Shown one piece after another: positions 1 through 5,427 of a DNA stretch of 6,264 nucleotides; position 1 is the stretch's first letter; the number at the start of each line of letters is the position of its first letter. The notes beneath the pieces were generated by a model that worked only from the letters and a program-made list of their open reading frames with translations, was not told where the DNA came from and searched no databases. This stretch comes from Nitrososphaeraceae archaeon. GTDB lineage: Archaea > Thermoproteota > Nitrososphaeria > Nitrososphaerales > Nitrososphaeraceae. The position numbers and the translations under genes were made by a program. The stretch lies in the NCBI GenBank assembly GCA_025449515.1, contig JANWJI010000016.1, positions 1 to 6,264 on the forward strand, read 5' to 3'.

Positions 1-87
1 ATGAGCGCATCTGGATTTCAGTAGTTACTGATCTGCATCCTTCGATTTTTTCAGGGTAGATTCGTGGGAAGATCCATCTAAGCGACG
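1..87. other. Window edge, short gene-free stretch
   Basis: This stretch lies downstream of the minus-strand methyltransferase. A plus-strand frame open from base 1 stops with TAG at 22-24 and another open from base 3 stops with TAG at 57-59, so the C-terminal end of a converging plus-strand gene could be clipped here. Either frame is far too short to identify. A run of six T on the plus strand at 46-51 would suit termination of such a converging gene. No T-run is seen in the sense direction of the methyltransferase. Confidence 0.3.
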
Positions 88-945
88 TTAGTAGCCATCA
101 AAAATAACTTCCCACAAAGGTTCCTTGGACATCGATATCTGAAGTGTCTCCTTAAAATGGTAGCCGCACTCGTCTAGTATTGATTCAAAATCGAACCATT
201 CCATCGTAATCTCTTCGTTTCGTATCCGATCATATAGACCTTCTCGAACGTAGTCCGCGATATCCTTCTTAGAATATACATACCATAGATTGTGAGACGA
301 ACGAAGTGATTTCAGTTGGGATCTTGTATCTTGCGACAACAGCGATGGAGTATAGTATTTATTCATTAATTCTGTATTTACATCTATCCAAGACGGTGTT
401 CTCCAATAGGCTATTCGCTGAAGTCCAAACTCCTCATATTCACAACCACCGTTTATTCCGCACTGACCGCCCTCATCGAACGTTGTAATGACGCAGTTTG
501 CTACACTTGCAACAAATTTGCGAAAATCAACGCCTGGTTCCATCCATCCCACAAACGCAGTATCAATAGCCTTCTTGTCAAACCCTTCTATTGAATCTAA
601 ATATATATAGTCTGGTTTCGGTTTTTTAAGAAGATGGAACAGGGTAAAGTCATTTTCTATTCCAATTGCATTTGGGATATGCTCTCTCACATTCCTCAAG
701 AAATCTCCATATCCACAACCAATATCGATAAAACTTGGCTTTGTTGATATTGATTTGGCGATATGAATTACGCGAAGTACGTCGATTTTTCTGTATGCGA
801 AGTATGTTCCTTCGAATAGTGGAAATATGTATCGTAAATGGTGTGGATTTGGATCGAGAGCAATAAAACGTTGGTAAGCAGAATAAGCCGCTAATAATTC
901 ATCAAGATTAAATGGCATTTGTAGTCTTTTCTTAAACACCTGCAT
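88..945 (-). CDS. Class I SAM-dependent methyltransferase, substrate unknown
   Basis: The 285-residue protein has a class I (Rossmann-like) SAM-binding core. Motif I, FIDIGCGYG, sits at residues 72-80, and an acidic residue (E97, in GIEND) ends the next strand, where the ribose of SAM is normally held. The first 70 residues are a helical N-terminal cap. The segment after about residue 155 is rich in Gly, Cys, Trp and Tyr (for example C162, C168, W181, W186) and probably shapes the substrate site. No signal peptide or membrane segment is visible, so it should be cytoplasmic. It starts with ATG; a second ATG at codon 10 is possible but would shorten the cap. It stands alone, divergent from the 73-residue gene. 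The fold is clear; the substrate (protein, RNA, lipid or small molecule) cannot be read from the sequence. Confidence 0.85.
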   Translation of the reverse strand: MQVFKKRLQMPFNLDELLAAYSAYQRFIALDPNPHHLRYIFPLFEGTYFAYRKIDVLRVIHIAKSISTKPSFIDIGCGYGDFLRNVREHIPNAIGIENDFTLFHLLKKPKPDYIYLDSIEGFDKKAIDTAFVGWMEPGVDFRKFVASVANCVITTFDEGGQCGINGGCEYEEFGLQRIAYWRTPSWIDVNTELMNKYYTPSLLSQDTRSQLKSLRSSHNLWYVYSKKDIADYVREGLYDRIRNEEITMEWFDFESILDECGYHFKETLQISMSKEPLWEVIFDGY

Positions 946-984
946 TTAGTCCTATTGTGTTACTGGATGCCAATCACAATAGAG

Positions 985-990
985 TTTAAA
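985..990 (-). promoter_or_regulatory. TATA-like box of the methyltransferase gene
   Basis: TTTAAA, read on the minus strand, lies about 42 nt upstream of the ATG at 945. With the usual archaeal spacing of about 25 nt from TATA centre to start site, the transcript would begin near 961 and have a leader of roughly 16 nt. No strong Shine-Dalgarno sequence is visible. Confidence 0.4.
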
Positions 991-1046
991 GCATGTGGTT
1001 CATTGTCCCGTTTGTACGATGGAACGATCTGAAGAGAACCCAAAAG

Positions 1047-1055
1047 GCTTATTAA
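1047..1055 (+). promoter_or_regulatory. TATA-like box giving a leaderless transcript
   Basis: GCTTATTAA is centred about 26 nt before the ATG at 1077. That is the archaeal spacing from TATA box to transcription start, so the mRNA should begin at or next to the start codon. There is no Shine-Dalgarno motif in between, which fits leaderless translation. Confidence 0.45.
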
Positions 1056-1076
1056 CTTCGGTCATAGACTTGAGAC

Positions 1077-1298
1077 ATGGTTCGAAAATTCGACGATTGG
1101 TGGGCTACCGTTCCTGAAGATCTCAGAAGTAAAAGCCGCAAAGGCGATGAACAAAACAAGCCACTGCTAAATCAAGTTAACTATGTTCTTTTACATCTAC
1201 ATTTAGCGGGGAAACATGATGCAAAACCTAGTCATGACGAATTAAAGGATTGGCTGCACAGCGGACAGGTAGATGTCCTAAGAATGACTAAAAAATAG
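1077..1298 (+). CDS. Small unrecognised soluble protein (73 aa)
   Basis: I do not recognise a family. The 73-residue product is charged and soluble, with a Trp pair at residues 8-9, a middle helix rich in Leu and His (about residues 34-46), and a C-terminal DWLHSGQVDVL-like segment ending in two lysines. No Cys pairs, P-loop, membrane segment or signal peptide are present. It looks genuine: codon composition resembles the neighbours, a TATA-like box stands at the distance expected for a leaderless message, and a T-rich tract follows the stop codon. It is monocistronic, divergent from the methyltransferase and 166 bp ahead of the ferredoxin, so the context gives no firm functional hint. It could be a lineage-specific thaumarchaeal small protein. 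Confidence 0.7.
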   Translation: MVRKFDDWWATVPEDLRSKSRKGDEQNKPLLNQVNYVLLHLHLAGKHDAKPSHDELKDWLHSGQVDVLRMTKK

Positions 1299-1302
1299 CT
1301 GC

Positions 1303-1320
1303 TCACTTTCTTTCTTTTTA
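1303..1320 (+). terminator. T-rich archaeal-type terminator
   Basis: A pyrimidine-rich tract dominated by T (CTTTC, CTTTC, then TTTTT) begins a few bases after the stop codon of the 73-residue gene. No hairpin precedes it. Archaeal RNA polymerase terminates on such T tracts, so this is the likely 3' end. Confidence 0.4.
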
Positions 1321-1338
1321 GTTTCGAATTTTAATTTT

Positions 1339-1365
1339 CAGATATTTTAATCTAACAGATATTTT
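1339..1365. repeat. Direct repeat CAGATATTTT x2 upstream of ferredoxin
   Basis: CAGATATTTT occurs exactly at 1339-1348 and 1356-1365, a 17-bp period. A related GGATATATCT follows at about 1371-1380. The pair lies 60-85 bp before the ferredoxin TATA-like box, where an activator or other regulator could bind. The region is AT-rich, so chance is possible. Confidence 0.3.
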
Positions 1366-1422
1366 GTTACGGATATATCTTGGATGATTTTTATTATAAC
1401 GCTGTTTTGTAATTGGCATAGG

Positions 1423-1430
1423 GTTTAAAT
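1423..1430 (+). promoter_or_regulatory. TATA-like box of the ferredoxin gene
   Basis: GTTTAAAT is centred about 38 nt before the GTG start, which places the transcript start near 1453 with a leader of about 12 nt. It is followed directly by AGTTTCGAA (1431-1439). The same 9-mer occurs at 1320-1328, so it could be a regulator site overlapping the promoter. Confidence 0.45.
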
Positions 1431-1453
1431 AGTTTCGAACATATGCAGATTTA

Positions 1454-1457
1454 GTGA
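1454..1457 (+). promoter_or_regulatory. Weak ribosome binding site before GTG
   Basis: GTGA ends 7 nt before the GTG start codon at 1465. It can pair with the 3' part of the archaeal anti-Shine-Dalgarno sequence. It supports this start because no in-frame ATG exists between the upstream stop at 1426 and the GTG. Confidence 0.3.
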
Positions 1458-1464
1458 ATTAAAA

Positions 1465-1758
1465 GTGCCAATTGCTATAATTCCAGATGTTGATGAACAA
1501 AGATGTATAGGTTGTGCTCTCTGTGTAGAGATATGCACTGCTCTTGGTCCAGACGTTCTTAGAGTGAAGCCCGTTGAAGGATGGAAAAGGGGTAAGGCGT
1601 TCATCTTTTACCCAGAAAGATGTATATCTGATGGCGCATGTATTGGTGTATGTCCAACACACGCAATATTTTGGATGAGACCAATGGAATATACCTCAGG
1701 ACAGCCAGTGCCTCTACATAAGAACGGTGTGTTCGATAAGGGCTGGGAAGAAGGCTAA
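1465..1758 (+). CDS. Dicluster ferredoxin with an Asp-for-Cys ligand
   Basis: This 97-residue low-potential electron carrier belongs to the bacterial-type (8Fe) ferredoxin fold. Motif I is C14-x2-C17-x2-C20-x3-C24. Motif II is C53-x2-D56-x2-C59-x3-C63-P64, with aspartate where the second cysteine belongs. By the usual crossed ligation, cluster 1 takes C14, C17, C20 and C63 and is a normal [4Fe-4S]. Cluster 2 takes C53, C59 and C24 with D56, so it is either a [3Fe-4S] or an Asp-ligated [4Fe-4S]. Known archaeal ferredoxins of Sulfolobus and Pyrococcus carry similar Asp substitutions. The tail after residue 70 is a thaumarchaeal-looking extension ending in a Gly/Trp/Glu stretch. It starts with GTG, the only plausible start codon. 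The protein should be cytoplasmic. The redox partner is not encoded in the window; 2-oxoacid oxidoreductases are the typical ones. Confidence 0.9.
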   Translation: MPIAIIPDVDEQRCIGCALCVEICTALGPDVLRVKPVEGWKRGKAFIFYPERCISDGACIGVCPTHAIFWMRPMEYTSGQPVPLHKNGVFDKGWEEG

Positions 1759-1789
1759 GTAGACAACAAGCTATACCGCATAGGATCTT

Positions 1790-1808
1790 CACAACTTTCT
1801 TTTTTGTG
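1790..1808 (+). terminator. T-rich terminator after ferredoxin
   Basis: CACAA (1790-1794) and TTGTG (1804-1808) can pair around a pyrimidine loop, and a T-rich run spans about 1796-1805. It lies about 35 nt after the ferredoxin stop codon, and the T tract is what archaeal termination requires. Confidence 0.4.
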
Positions 1809-1847
1809 GTTTAAAAGGTTTGATTTTTAGGGTACGTGTTGAAATTA

Positions 1848-2044
1848 TTTTTTATGTATGTCTACAGACTTATGTAACTGAACTGCGCTCTCTTGGTTCA
1901 ATCTAATGCCTTTGTAGTGATCACTGAATATGCCGCACCTACTCGTGCTGTGCTCCACAAATTAAATATTATTCGGATCAATCTTGGGCTCGGACTGTAG
2001 AATTTCCAATAAGGCACATCGGATAATATATCTATGAATTCCAA
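1848..2044 (-). pseudogene. Possible decayed coding remnant
   Basis: On the minus strand, 48 sense codons run from 2044 to 1901 (starting TTG, ending KALD before a TGA at 1900-1898). Moving one frame over at about 1901 continues for 18 further codons (LNQESAV...) to a TAA at 1845-1847. The translation is protein-like, with a basic/aromatic stretch, IIFNLW and ARVGAAYSVITTKA. No start codon, ribosome site or family match is visible to me. An overlapping plus-strand frame (1878-1997) is open for 40 codons as well, which weakens the case. It may be a frameshifted relic or only chance openness in a GC-richer patch. Confidence 0.2.
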
Positions 2045-2075
2045 TTAGTCTTAGATGATGTCTCCTTCATTGGAA
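2039..2075. repeat. Inverted repeat TTCCAAT / ATTGGAA
   Basis: TTCCAAT (2039-2045) and ATTGGAA (2069-2075) form a perfect 7-bp inverted repeat with a 23-nt spacer. A related TTTCCAAT lies at 2003-2010. The function is unknown, and chance is possible at this length. Confidence 0.3.
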
Positions 2076-2117
2076 AGAGATAATTAGACTGTTATTTTCA
2101 CTTAGTATGGCTCTACA

Positions 2118-2159
2118 AATAGCCAATCAGAACTCGATCCCATGAAAATATTGGCTATT
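2118..2159. repeat. Perfect 10-bp inverted repeat AATAGCCAAT
   Basis: AATAGCCAAT (2118-2127) and its exact complement ATTGGCTATT (2150-2159) flank a 22-nt spacer. It marks the boundary between the GC-richer and AT-rich halves of the gap. It could be a stem-loop in an RNA or a paired protein-binding site. No T tract follows, so a terminator is unlikely. Confidence 0.45.
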
Positions 2160-2212
2160 CGGATTCAGCCGGTTCGTTTAAGTTAAGTAATATGCCATAA
2201 ACCACTATATGA

Positions 2213-2345
2213 AAATAACAATATATTTGATAGAAATAACAATAATAATGACACTCATAGATATAATAAAATTGGGCTTGCTTAGAAATAACCAAAAAAT
2301 GAGTTGAGTTATACAATATGAGAAATAAGAAATTACAAATAACAA
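2213..2345. repeat. Four phased copies of AAATAACMA
   Basis: AAATAACAA occurs at 2213-2221, 2234-2242 and 2337-2345, and AAATAACCA at 2286-2294. Start-to-start spacings are 21, 52 and 51 bp, close to 2, 5 and 5 turns of B-DNA, so all copies would face the same side of the helix. They lie just upstream of the Fap7-like promoter. In such AT-rich sequence part of this may be chance. Confidence 0.35.
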
Positions 2346-2356
2346 ATAATTGTGAC

Positions 2357-2366
2357 ATTATAGTAT
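2357..2366 (+). promoter_or_regulatory. TATA-like box of the Fap7-like gene
   Basis: ATTATAGTAT is centred at about 2361, predicting transcription from about 2385-2388. The message would then have a leader of about 22 nt before GTG 2409. The GGAGGGGG stretch at 2376-2383 would lie just upstream of, or at, the start site. Confidence 0.35.
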
Positions 2367-2408
2367 CTATAGCTTGGAGGGGGACTGAAAATCTGTCGAC
2401 AATTTAGA

Positions 2409-2975
2409 GTGGTCATCACTGGAACACCGGGCGTCGGAAAGCATTCGGCTGCAACATTTCTTACTAAAAAGTTAAAGGGATCTAGAATCATTGATATTAA
2501 CAAGGTTGCAATTGGACATGACGTTTTCTTAAAGAATATCAATGGCGAAAGAACAGATGAGGTTAATCTTAAAGAATTAGCTACATTGATTGAAGAAGTA
2601 TCAGAATTACAGGACAGATGTATAATCATTGGCCATCTCGCTCCATATGTAGTAGATCCTAAAGAAGTAACTCTAGCTGCAGTATTGCGAAGATCTCCCT
2701 ATCATTTATCAAGAACGTTAGAGGACAGAGGGTATACGATTAAGAAGGTTAATGATAATGTTGTTAGTGAGATTCTCGATATATGTCTGTTCGATACTTT
2801 GAAAGTGTTCGGAACAAAGACTACAGAAATTGATACAAGTAATATAGCGCCTTTTACAGTAGCAGATATAATTATATCGACACTTTTAAAAAAATGCGAT
2901 CGAAAAATCGGAATAACAGATTGGATATCATTAATCTGTAAAAATGGCCATTCGAACAAGTTTTTACAATTATGA
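2409..2975 (+). CDS. Fap7/AK6-type adenylate kinase, ribosome maturation factor
   Basis: This 188-residue P-loop NTPase resembles archaeal Fap7 (eukaryotic AK6/hCINAP). In characterised systems that protein binds ribosomal protein uS11 and helps finish the small subunit, and it also shows adenylate kinase/ATPase activity. The Walker A loop is GTPGVGKH at residues 5-12; most relatives have GKT or GKS, here H12 is followed by S13. Other family marks are the TDEVNL segment (49-54), the buried strand CIIIGHLAPY (71-80) matching the family GHLxH-type motif, VLRRSP (92-97), and the LID-like RTLEDRGY (102-109) followed by a helix with SEILDI. The length is normal. GTG 2409 leaves only three residues before the P-loop, and an in-frame CTG at 2385 just behind GGAGGGGG would give eight more, so the N-terminus is uncertain. 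The gene stands apart, 100 bp before any following reading frame. Confidence 0.85.
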   Translation: MVITGTPGVGKHSAATFLTKKLKGSRIIDINKVAIGHDVFLKNINGERTDEVNLKELATLIEEVSELQDRCIIIGHLAPYVVDPKEVTLAAVLRRSPYHLSRTLEDRGYTIKKVNDNVVSEILDICLFDTLKVFGTKTTEIDTSNIAPFTVADIIISTLLKKCDRKIGITDWISLICKNGHSNKFLQL

Positions 2976-3132
2976 ATTAGGAAGTCGCCAAATACTTTTC
3001 TCTGGCAATCTATTCTACAATATCCTTTGTATCAAATTTTGACGCACAGATGTACGAGCCAATCCAATCGACGAAATGTCATATAACGAAGTTCAAATAT
3101 ATTACAGAGAGACCTTACCACCATGGAATCAT
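2976..3132 (+). promoter_or_regulatory. Leader region of the Sm-like/tgtA operon
   Basis: The pyrimidine tract CTTTTCTCT (2994-3002) probably ends the Fap7-like transcript. A TATA-like AAATATATT at 3095-3103 is centred about 34 nt before ATG 3133, which predicts a start near 3125 and a leader of about 8 nt. No comparable box stands the right distance before the earlier in-frame ATG at 3076. The Sm-like frame is open throughout 3076-3132. Confidence 0.35.
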
Positions 3133-3546
3133 ATGTCGGCAGTATTTTTACGTAAGTTTGGAGAGGAAACAATTCAATTTTTGGGTAAAAAAGTGTCTGT
3201 AGAAACTTCAGATCAGAAGATCTATAATGGAACTTTAACTGGCATCGATGAAAGACTTGACCTAGTTCTTGATAATGTCGAAGGTCAAGGGATACTCAAG
3301 ATGATAGTTAACGGGGCATATGTTAAAGAAATAAAATTGATGGAAAAGCCTTTTGATTATAAGGCTTTATCTGATAGATTGTCAAGAGTATTCCCCGGTT
3401 TAGTAAAAATTAGAGAAGATGTAGGTGCTATTATTGTAATGGAAAAAATTAAAGTTACAGAGACTGGAATCCAAGAGGGCTCAGGTTTAGCCGCCGACAG
3501 AGTAAAAGCTATATACGATGAATTTATAAGGGAGACTAAAAAATAA
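3133..3546 (+). CDS. Two-domain archaeal Sm-like protein (SmAP3-type)
   Basis: The protein is an RNA-binding Sm/LSm fold with a C-terminal extra domain. Counting from the ATG at 3133 (137 aa), the Sm1 motif covers about 17-50 with YNGTL, then D39 and D43, matching the GxLxxxDxx[LM][ND] pattern. Sm2 is VNGAYVKEI (59-67), with Asn where the canonical Arg-Gly has Arg. Residues about 74-137 form an alpha/beta tail (FPGLVKIRED, GAIIVMEKIKVTE, AADRVKAIYDEF), like the appended domain of Pyrobaculum SmAP3. Sm proteins form ring oligomers, and the RNA target is unknown. I prefer ATG 3133 because the domain begins soon after it and a TATA-like box stands 34 nt before it. An in-frame ATG at 3076 would add 19 residues (MSYNEVQ...). 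The stop codon is 2 nt before the tgtA start, so the two genes are cotranscribed and probably translationally coupled. Confidence 0.88.
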   Translation: MSAVFLRKFGEETIQFLGKKVSVETSDQKIYNGTLTGIDERLDLVLDNVEGQGILKMIVNGAYVKEIKLMEKPFDYKALSDRLSRVFPGLVKIREDVGAIIVMEKIKVTETGIQEGSGLAADRVKAIYDEFIRETKK

Positions 3547-3548
3547 AT

Positions 3549-5138
3549 TTGTCATTTGAGGTCAGATATTCTGACCTAGCGGGACGCATTGGAAAACTAG
3601 TTACGCCTCACGGTATATTAGAAACTCCTGCGTTTATTCCAGTAGTACATCCAGTAAGGCAAAGCATTAGTCCACGAACTCTAAGAAAGCTAGGTTTCGA
3701 TGCGGTTATAACAAACGCATATCTTGCGCTGAGACATTATGGCGACGAGGCTAGGAAGAACGGTATCCACAAAATTATAAACAGCGATTGTATTGTAATG
3801 ACCGATTCCGGCGGATACCAAGTACTCGAATATGGTCAGATCAATGTGGAGCCCGAGACAATTGCATGTTTTGAAATAGAAATTAAAAGTGATATTCCTG
3901 TACCCTTAGATAAGCCCACTGGTTTTGGATTAGGACATGCGAAAGCCAGGCGTTACGTAGAGGACACGCTCAAGAATGCTAAAGAGACCCTTGAACTGGT
4001 AAGGACTAGAGATTCTATCAAAAATAATGTCATCGGTCAAGAAAGTTATCGTAGCGTAGAACCAATTTGGGTCGGTCCTATTCAAGGAGGAGAACATACT
4101 GATTTAGTGAAATATTCTGCTGAAACATTAGATAAAATGGGCTTTGAGCTTATGGCAATTGGAAGTCCGGTAGAGGTAATGGAGAGGTACGAGTTTTCAA
4201 TATTATCTGAAATGATAGTGTCTGCAAAGAGCTCAGTCCCTACTAAACCATTTCATCTCTTTGGTGCTGGGCACCCTATTACGATACCGCTAGTTGTTGC
4301 ATTAGGATGTGATACTTTTGATTCAGCGTCGTATATTCTATACGCTAAGGAGGATCGCTATATGCATGCAAATGGGACACTTAAGCTACAAGAACTTTCT
4401 TATTTTCCTTGCTCATGTTCAGTCTGCAGTAGATTCAAAACTAAGGAACTATTGCAAGTCGATAAGGAGCAAAGAATAATAGAACTTGGAAAGCACAATT
4501 TACATGTTATCAAAGCCGAGGTCTCAGCAGTAAAACAGGCGATTATTGATGGTAGACTGTGGGAATATGTGCTAGAAAAAGCTAGAGCTCATCCTAAACT
4601 AATGGAGGCACTGTATATATTCAAGGATTTACAGATCGTAAAAGATGGTACTCCAAAATTTAAGAAGAAGGCTATCTTTCTGTTTGAACCTCTTGATCAA
4701 TATAGACCAGAAGCTGAGCGTTTTAGAGGGATGGTGGCTGATTTCAAACCATTCAATACTAAACAAAAATTGGTCCTTTATCCTGAATCGGATATCCATC
4801 CTTTTTACACTACCTTGCAATATCGTCAAATAAGGAAAAAATTACCAGATGCTCAGGTCTGTACGTACAATCGGTTCCTCGGAGTTATCCCAGCCGAAAT
4901 TTCCGATATATTTCCAGCCGCCCACAACTTATCTCTAAAGAACCACGTCTTAACATCGCGAGTTGAAGACTATCCGACTTTTAAGATATCATTAGAAAAA
5001 TTCCTATTCACAAATAATTTTAATGAAGTTATAGTAGTGGCGGACGAGTTTATTAAACAAATACTCAAGGATCCAAATATTAAGGCTTTATGTACAAAGA
5101 TTCTTGATTTTGACATAAACGCAATATCAAAATTATGA
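3549..5138 (+). CDS. tgtA: Archaeal tRNA-guanine(15) transglycosylase, lacks PUA domain
   Basis: The enzyme swaps guanine for preQ0 at position 15 in the tRNA D-arm, the first committed tRNA step to archaeosine. The TIM-barrel catalytic part spans about residues 1-360: TPAFIPVVHPVRQ (26-38), TDSGGYQ with D86, VGPIQGG (175-181), GAGHP, and CDTFDSASY (254-262) with the active-site aspartate region, D255 and D258. The zinc site is C288-x-C290-x2-C293 with H316. Residues about 375-510 form the archaeal C1/C2 region, with YPESDIHPFY and CTYNRFLGVIPAEI. The protein ends at 529, shortly after this region, so the C-terminal PUA domain of the roughly 580-residue euryarchaeal enzymes is absent. The start is TTG, 2 nt after the Sm-like stop codon. 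No ATG or GTG fits the conserved N-terminus, and AGGGAGA (3529-3535) is a distant ribosome site. Confidence 0.95.
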   Translation: MSFEVRYSDLAGRIGKLVTPHGILETPAFIPVVHPVRQSISPRTLRKLGFDAVITNAYLALRHYGDEARKNGIHKIINSDCIVMTDSGGYQVLEYGQINVEPETIACFEIEIKSDIPVPLDKPTGFGLGHAKARRYVEDTLKNAKETLELVRTRDSIKNNVIGQESYRSVEPIWVGPIQGGEHTDLVKYSAETLDKMGFELMAIGSPVEVMERYEFSILSEMIVSAKSSVPTKPFHLFGAGHPITIPLVVALGCDTFDSASYILYAKEDRYMHANGTLKLQELSYFPCSCSVCSRFKTKELLQVDKEQRIIELGKHNLHVIKAEVSAVKQAIIDGRLWEYVLEKARAHPKLMEALYIFKDLQIVKDGTPKFKKKAIFLFEPLDQYRPEAERFRGMVADFKPFNTKQKLVLYPESDIHPFYTTLQYRQIRKKLPDAQVCTYNRFLGVIPAEISDIFPAAHNLSLKNHVLTSRVEDYPTFKISLEKFLFTNNFNEVIVVADEFIKQILKDPNIKALCTKILDFDINAISKL

Positions 5139-5211
5139 CCATTCTAGTTATAAGAGAAAATTATTCTAGTATCATATACTGAGAGAAGATAACGATTAGC
5201 TAAATCGCCTT

Positions 5212-5227
5212 AATAGGTGTTCCTATT
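5212..5227 (+). terminator. Hairpin AATAGG-TGTT-CCTATT, possible tgtA 3' end
   Basis: This is a perfect 6-bp stem with a 4-nt loop, about 75 nt after the tgtA stop codon and followed by a T-richer stretch (TTGTTCGTAATGTTTCTT). It could cap or protect the 3' end of the tgtA transcript. Archaeal termination does not need a hairpin, so its role is uncertain. Confidence 0.3.
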
Positions 5228-5427
5228 GTTCGTAATGTTTCTTGACAAGGTCACAAATTCAATACCGAACAGGATTTACAATATATAATAAAGGTGATAG
5301 ATAAAAGACTTATCTGATATGTGAATCGTTTGGTTCGAAGGACTAGAGAATATAAATCAAGACAAAATCATTTGAAAATGGAATTAAGAAGATGAGTTAA
5401 ACTGGCCATAGAACTAGCTAGTAATAG

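Larger units (their letters stand above)
1759..2408. other. 650-bp gap with no convincing gene
   Basis: The first half, to about 2160, is visibly less AT-rich than the second half and has open stretches on both strands but no good start codon, so it may hold a gene relic or an untranslated RNA. It contains a perfect palindrome AGTGATCACT (1916-1925) and two inverted repeats described separately. From about 2160 to 2360 the sequence is AT-rich with repeated AAATAACMA. The last 50 bp form the promoter and leader of the Fap7-like gene. I saw no tRNA, box C/D guide or known RNA fold. Confidence 0.5.

Noticed and set aside
306..488. Plus-strand open frame inside the methyltransferase
   Set aside because: It is antisense to a gene with clear SAM-binding motifs, and the translation shows no domain.
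1601..1792. Minus-strand open frame over the ferredoxin
   Set aside because: It is the antisense shadow of a gene with seven motif cysteines in order.
1890..1915. GGTTCAATCT resembling a tRNA T-loop
   Set aside because: The flanking bases do not form a T stem and no acceptor, D or anticodon arms can be drawn. The same holds for GGTTCGAAGG near 5331.
2155..2358. Minus-strand open frame of 67 codons, rich in Tyr, Phe and Ile
   Set aside because: The composition simply reflects the AT-rich AAATAACMA tract read backwards. There is no ribosome site, promoter or domain, and it overlaps the Fap7-like promoter region.
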